A stretch of DNA of 64,000 nt. Source: Yeosuana aquiaggeris. Its GTDB lineage: Bacteria > Bacteroidota > Bacteroidia > Flavobacteriales > Flavobacteriaceae. The DNA lies in NCBI RefSeq assembly GCF_044003965.1, contig NZ_JBAWKC010000001.1:1116001-1180000 (forward strand), given 5' to 3'. How positions within the stretch are numbered: position 1 is the stretch's first letter; the number at the start of each line of letters is the position of its first letter. Positions 60,063 to 64,000 of the stretch are shown piece by piece. The notes beneath the pieces were generated by a model, which ran no database searches, was not told where the DNA came from, and was given only the letters and a program-made list of their open reading frames with translations. The translations under genes were made by a program, and so were the position numbers.

Positions 60063-63000
60063 TTAGAATTTTAAGTTTACGTTAAAACCAATATTTCTAG
60101 CGGATGGATATTGTCCAAATTCCTGACCTTGATTTCCGTTGGCACTACTAAAACCTGTTTCAGGATCAATATGTGGAGCCACTTTATATAATATTGCTAA
60201 GTTTCTACCTACAACAGAAAATTTAACTGATTCTAGTGGAGTCTGTTTTAATAATTTTTTAGGTAAAGAATAACCTATTGTTATTTGTCTTAATTTAACG
60301 TAAGACGCATCAAAAACAGAACTAGACTCTATAGAGTTACTATAAGAAGCTTGGTTGAATGCCTTAGCAGGAACTACAACATCATTTTGTACATAGCTAC
60401 CACTGTTATCTAATCTAACACCGTTTCCTATAACACCTCCTTCACGACCAATTAAACTTTCTTCTAAAGTACCTGCATATCTACCCCAAGCGTAAGTCAT
60501 ACTATGAACATCACCTCCAATTTTTGCATCAATAAGCGTTGAAATACTAAAATCTTTGTATTGTAATGAAAAAGATGCACCTCCTGTCCAATCTGGAGCG
60601 ATATTACCAATTATTTGTTGACTTTGGTCAATTACTGGAAGTCCATTTGAATAAATAACCTGACCATCATCAGTTCTAGCAAAATCTCTACCTACTATAG
60701 AGCCATAAGGTTGACCTGGTATAGCTTGTAACTGTACACCCCATTGTCCACCTAAAATATAACTATCTAATTCTCCTAATGATGTAACTTTATTTTCATT
60801 TTTAGCCCAGTTCAAATCTATGTCAAATCTAAGATCGTCTGTTTTAATTGCAGTTACACCTAAAGATAATTCAACACCTTTATTTTGCATATCTGCTATA
60901 TTATCCCATGAGTTTGTACTACCTGTAGCAGAAGACACCTGAATAGGAACTAATAAATCTTCAGACTTTTGATCGTAATACGTTGCACCTAAACGTACTC
61001 TATTATTAAATAATTTAGCATCTAAACCAAATTCAATTCCAGTAACTGTTTCAGCCTTTAAATCAGGATTAAACTGTGTATTAGGAACAAATGCTTGATT
61101 ACCAAATCCTGTATTTGTTAATCCAAAGGTTTGGTTAATATTGTAAGGTCCTAATGCTCCTGTACTACCAACTTCTGACCATCCACCTCTTATTTTCAAG
61201 AAATTCAGACTGGTATTTTGAGTATTAAATATTTCAGATAATACAAAAGAAGCAGAAACAGAAGGATAAAAGAAAGAATTGTTTTTGACTGGTAAAATAC
61301 TGGCCCAGTCATTTCTTCCTGTAAAGTCAACGAATACCATATTCTTATATGCTATTTGTCCATAACCATAAACACTGTTTATTTTTTGATTTTGTTCAAA
61401 GCTATTAAGCACAGCCGTTGAACCTGTCAATAAATTGGATAATGTATATAGGTTTGGTAATTCCAATCCTGGCAAAAATCCACTAGTGCTATGATATGAT
61501 CTGTTCATGTGGTTTGCACCAACATTTAAACCAATAGTGAAATCTTCAGAAATATCTTTATTGAAACTTAATAATGCATCTGCATTAATCTCTTCATAAC
61601 GTCTTTGAATTTCGTTATAAGTTCCGTTTTTAGCATTGTTACTACCTTTCGCTTGTCTAGAGGTTTCAAATTGATTATATGAATCTATACCTACTTTCGT
61701 TGTTAAAGTTAAAAAGTCGGTTAATTGATATCCTAAATTGATATTTCCTACTATACGGTCTTTCTCTAATGTATTAGTATTTGTTTCTAATATCCAGTAC
61801 GGGTTATTCTGGAAGTTGTGATTCCAGTTTAATGGTGTTCCTTCAGCCGCAGTACCTTCATTAGCTAATGGGAAATTTCTCCAATCTCTTAAGTCTGCGA
61901 AATTAACCTGTCTTGCAGACCATATGAATTGTTGGAAGGGGTTTTCATTATTATAACCAGAAATAGGAATGTTATCACTGTCAATATTAAAATAATTTAA
62001 ATTAATACCTGCGGTCATTTTTGATCCAATTTCCATGTTTCCACTTAACCCAATTGTGAATTTTTTTAATTCTGTATTTGGAACCATTCCTCGTTCTTCG
62101 CTATTACCAATAGATAATCTTAAATTTTCATTTGTTAAAGATATATTATTAGACATGCTAAGACCAGTATCTAAGAAATCCTTTACATTATCAGGATAAG
62201 ATCTCCAAGGTAAAGGTTGTCCTCCAAATAACACTGAATTCCATTGAATAAATTCTAAACCAGTATCTAAAGCTGGTCCCCAACTTTCATCAACACCATC
62301 TTGAACTCCAGCACCAGCTCCATCAACAAACTCAAAATAATTTCCATCACCTTGACCATAAGAGTTTTGATAATCTGGTAAAATTAATGGGTTTGAAAAA
62401 GTAACGTTAGTATTTACTGCAACAGAGAACTTTTTATCTGCAATACCTCTTTTAGTTGTAATAACAATCACACCATTACCAGCTCTAAGACCATATAATG
62501 CAGCAGCATTAGGGCCCTTAAGTACTGTTATTGTTTCAATATCATCTGGATTAATATCTGCAGCTCCATTCGGTAAGTCTACACCACCTCCTGATCCTGC
62601 ATTTCCATAAGATCTGTTATCAATTGGAACACCATCAACTACATAAAGGGGTTCGTTGTTTCCTGTAATTGAAGAGTTACCTCTTAATACAATACGAGAA
62701 GACGCTCCTACACTACCAGAAGTTCCTGTTACTTGAACACCAGCAATCTTACCACTAATAGCATTTGAGATATTACTTTCTCTAGCTTCTGTTAAGCCTT
62801 CACCTTTGATGCTTTGTACAGAATACCCAAGAGCTTTCTCTTCTCTTTTGATACCTAACGCAGTAACTACTACTTCTTCTAATGCCTGAGCATCTTCAAG
62901 TAAAACTACATTCATTGTGTTAGAAGCACCAACGGTTACGCTTTGTGTTTTTTGCCCAACATAACTAAAAACAATAACGTTACCAACACTAGCTTTAATG

Positions 63001-63185
63001 GTGTATTTACCATCAAAGTCCGTTTGAGTACCATTAGTTGTTCCACTTACAACAATATTAACCCCAGGTAAGGGCAATCCAGAATTATCGGATACAGTAC
63101 CTGAGATAGTCTTTTCTTGAGCAAATGTTATTTGCACAATTAACGCTAGGAATAGCGTTAGAATTCCACTAAACTTTGTTTTCAT
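60063..63185 (-). CDS. SusC/RagA-family TonB-linked outer-membrane transporter
   Basis: The 1040-residue protein has a signal peptide (about 1-22), a carboxypeptidase-D-like regulatory domain (TISGTVSDNSGLPLPGVNIV onward, 25-110), a plug domain (LGIKREEKALGYSVQSI; NISNAISGKIAGVQVTGTSG; IVLRGNSSITGNNEPLYVVDG; VLKGPNAAALYGLRAGNGVI) and a 22-strand barrel ending FNVNLKF with a C-terminal Phe. It is the first gene of the operon with susD and two surface lipoproteins. No regulator (sigma/anti-sigma or HTCS) is adjacent on this side, and no promoter match was found upstream. Confidence 0.95.
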   Translation of the reverse strand: MKTKFSGILTLFLALIVQITFAQEKTISGTVSDNSGLPLPGVNIVVSGTTNGTQTDFDGKYTIKASVGNVIVFSYVGQKTQSVTVGASNTMNVVLLEDAQALEEVVVTALGIKREEKALGYSVQSIKGEGLTEARESNISNAISGKIAGVQVTGTSGSVGASSRIVLRGNSSITGNNEPLYVVDGVPIDNRSYGNAGSGGGVDLPNGAADINPDDIETITVLKGPNAAALYGLRAGNGVIVITTKRGIADKKFSVAVNTNVTFSNPLILPDYQNSYGQGDGNYFEFVDGAGAGVQDGVDESWGPALDTGLEFIQWNSVLFGGQPLPWRSYPDNVKDFLDTGLSMSNNISLTNENLRLSIGNSEERGMVPNTELKKFTIGLSGNMEIGSKMTAGINLNYFNIDSDNIPISGYNNENPFQQFIWSARQVNFADLRDWRNFPLANEGTAAEGTPLNWNHNFQNNPYWILETNTNTLEKDRIVGNINLGYQLTDFLTLTTKVGIDSYNQFETSRQAKGSNNAKNGTYNEIQRRYEEINADALLSFNKDISEDFTIGLNVGANHMNRSYHSTSGFLPGLELPNLYTLSNLLTGSTAVLNSFEQNQKINSVYGYGQIAYKNMVFVDFTGRNDWASILPVKNNSFFYPSVSASFVLSEIFNTQNTSLNFLKIRGGWSEVGSTGALGPYNINQTFGLTNTGFGNQAFVPNTQFNPDLKAETVTGIEFGLDAKLFNNRVRLGATYYDQKSEDLLVPIQVSSATGSTNSWDNIADMQNKGVELSLGVTAIKTDDLRFDIDLNWAKNENKVTSLGELDSYILGGQWGVQLQAIPGQPYGSIVGRDFARTDDGQVIYSNGLPVIDQSQQIIGNIAPDWTGGASFSLQYKDFSISTLIDAKIGGDVHSMTYAWGRYAGTLEESLIGREGGVIGNGVRLDNSGSYVQNDVVVPAKAFNQASYSNSIESSSVFDASYVKLRQITIGYSLPKKLLKQTPLESVKFSVVGRNLAILYKVAPHIDPETGFSSANGNQGQEFGQYPSARNIGFNVNLKF

Positions 63186-63303
63186 TTTATGATTTATTTG
63201 AATTAGTCACATCAAAAATCCTAATAAAAAGTTAATAAAACAATAAAATTAGGTTAAAATTCATGTTTTTATAAAAATTAAATCAATTTTCAGGCATATA
63301 AGC

Positions 63304-64000
63304 CTAAAAATTAGCGGTTAAACTTAAATGAACCTGAGAATTTGAGAATTTGAATTTTTGAGAATTTGTTTTACCATTGGCAAAATCAAGTTTTAATAAA
63401 CCTGCCTTTGATAAAATACCAAAGCCAAAACCATAAGCAAATAATTTCTCTTTTGTATTTGTGATTTTGTTTTCAAAAGAAGCTAAATCAATTATGGAAT
63501 GTATATATATGGTTGGGCTTAAAAGCAGTCTGTATTCCGTGTTAATAAAGATATAGGATGTAGCAAATATACTGTTCTCGTTAAAACCTCTTATAGAATT
63601 GATACCGCCAAATCTTGATAATTCATTTTCAAAGTAACTATCAGAAACAAGGTTTGAGCCATTTATTCTTAAATAGAAACTATTTTTTTGATTAAAATTA
63701 AAAATTTTAAAGACATCCATGTTCAACTGTGTTTGCTTTTCAGAAGTTACCGAAGTTTTTCTATTACCAAAGCCGGTTTCAAGAAAGATAGAGGTGTTTA
63801 CTGGAAACAGAAAATTATAATATTGAGGTTTAGTAAATTGGTAGGCTATTGTAATAAAATTTGATTTGTAATCTGAAATGGAGTTCGTGGTTGTGGTATT
63901 TAATAAATTATTAGATTCAGAGGTTTTAATACCAGAGAATAGTTTGTGTTTTGAATTTATTTGATAATTAAGCTTTGCTGTTTGGTTTACAGTAGTGAAA
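63304..64000 (-). CDS. BamA/TamA-like outer-membrane beta-barrel protein, partial (N-terminus beyond right edge)
   Basis: The C-terminal 231 residues of an outer-membrane barrel are visible; the frame is open to the right edge. Strand-like repeats run through (NYQINSKHKLFSGIKT; FYLRINGSNLVSD). The motif GGINSIRGFNENS matches the conserved (V/I)RGF/Y loop of the Omp85 superfamily (BamA, TamA, FhaC), and the protein ends with a Phe (LTANF). A short open frame starting at an internal Met would miss this. The role cannot be set without the POTRA part. It lies 118 bases upstream of susC on the same strand. Confidence 0.8.
   Translation of the reverse strand, partial: FTTVNQTAKLNYQINSKHKLFSGIKTSESNNLLNTTTTNSISDYKSNFITIAYQFTKPQYYNFLFPVNTSIFLETGFGNRKTSVTSEKQTQLNMDVFKIFNFNQKNSFYLRINGSNLVSDSYFENELSRFGGINSIRGFNENSIFATSYIFINTEYRLLLSPTIYIHSIIDLASFENKITNTKEKLFAYGFGFGILSKAGLLKLDFANGKTNSQKFKFSNSQVHLSLTANF

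Noticed and set aside
56420..63185. Polysaccharide utilisation locus
   Set aside because: No carbohydrate-active enzyme, sulfatase or regulator lies in the visible part, so the substrate should not be called a glycan.
63285..63305. Terminator after the partial outer-membrane protein gene
   Set aside because: Only a 4-bp AGGC/GCCT core pairs, it overlaps the stop codon, and the T-tract is poor.

Overview
The window looks like ordinary, gene-dense chromosome from a marine-type member of the Flavobacteriaceae (Bacteroidota). The DNA is AT-rich. It has Gram-negative envelope genes (lpxK, murB, ddl, SusC/SusD, a BamA/TamA-like barrel), lipoproteins with acidic residues after the lipidated cysteine, a PID-CTERM-like sorting tail, and recurrent TAnnTTTG promoter elements about 17-25 bases before start codons. 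I see no transposase, integrase, phage gene, CRISPR array, tRNA or rRNA.

Layout. 1-4947: a minus-strand tryptophan/kynurenine degradation operon (kynU, kmo, RidA-family deaminase, aldehyde dehydrogenase, short-chain dehydrogenase running off the left edge). 5030-8845: a ferredoxin-like/CDGSH protein, a lipoprotein, an MFS transporter, a methyltransferase and msrA. 8917-15286: a coiled-coil CT398-type protein with Nif3, lpxK, a TPR hybrid histidine kinase and lipA. 15336-18434: a minus operon of a small Cys-rich membrane protein, a GT2 glycosyltransferase, an ECF sigma factor and an Nramp-related transporter. 18554-22917: aqpZ, an anti-sigma/ECF sigma pair, murB and an aminotransferase. 23046-27676: an aspartyl protease with PDZ, a DUF1573 protein and valS.

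27748-35855 is an envelope and housekeeping block: a SET-domain protein, then rsfS-ftsH and LUD-cdsA-psd-ACBP on the minus strand, then birA, an SRPBCC protein, pyrE and a Nudix hydrolase. 36010-46815 carries a beta-propeller protein, an M14 carboxypeptidase, a SulP transporter, coaD, ddl, a PASTA protein with rluD, a PID-CTERM-like surface protein, yaaA and the tiny ribosomal protein gene bTHX. 46869-56310 holds a uracil-DNA glycosylase-family protein, a DEAD-box helicase with a VF530 protein, a PaiB-like protein, the radC/deacetylase/YjjG/secreted-protein operon, rarA, a rhomboid protease and rlmB. 56368-63185 is a SusC/SusD uptake operon followed by two surface-lipoprotein genes, with no degradative enzyme. 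The right edge cuts an outer-membrane barrel gene.

I did not find a clear, wholly new system. The best leads are: an Nramp-like transporter lacking the canonical metal motifs, in one operon with a sigma factor and a Cys-rich small protein; a CT398-type protein that has lost all four zinc cysteines; the PID-CTERM-like protein with an in-frame 9-base tandem repeat; the SusCD operon of unknown substrate; and a beta-propeller protein with a glycine-rich hydrophobic insert. Several long open frames begin at TTG codons that are really the tail of the promoter -7 element, so the starts here were shortened accordingly.
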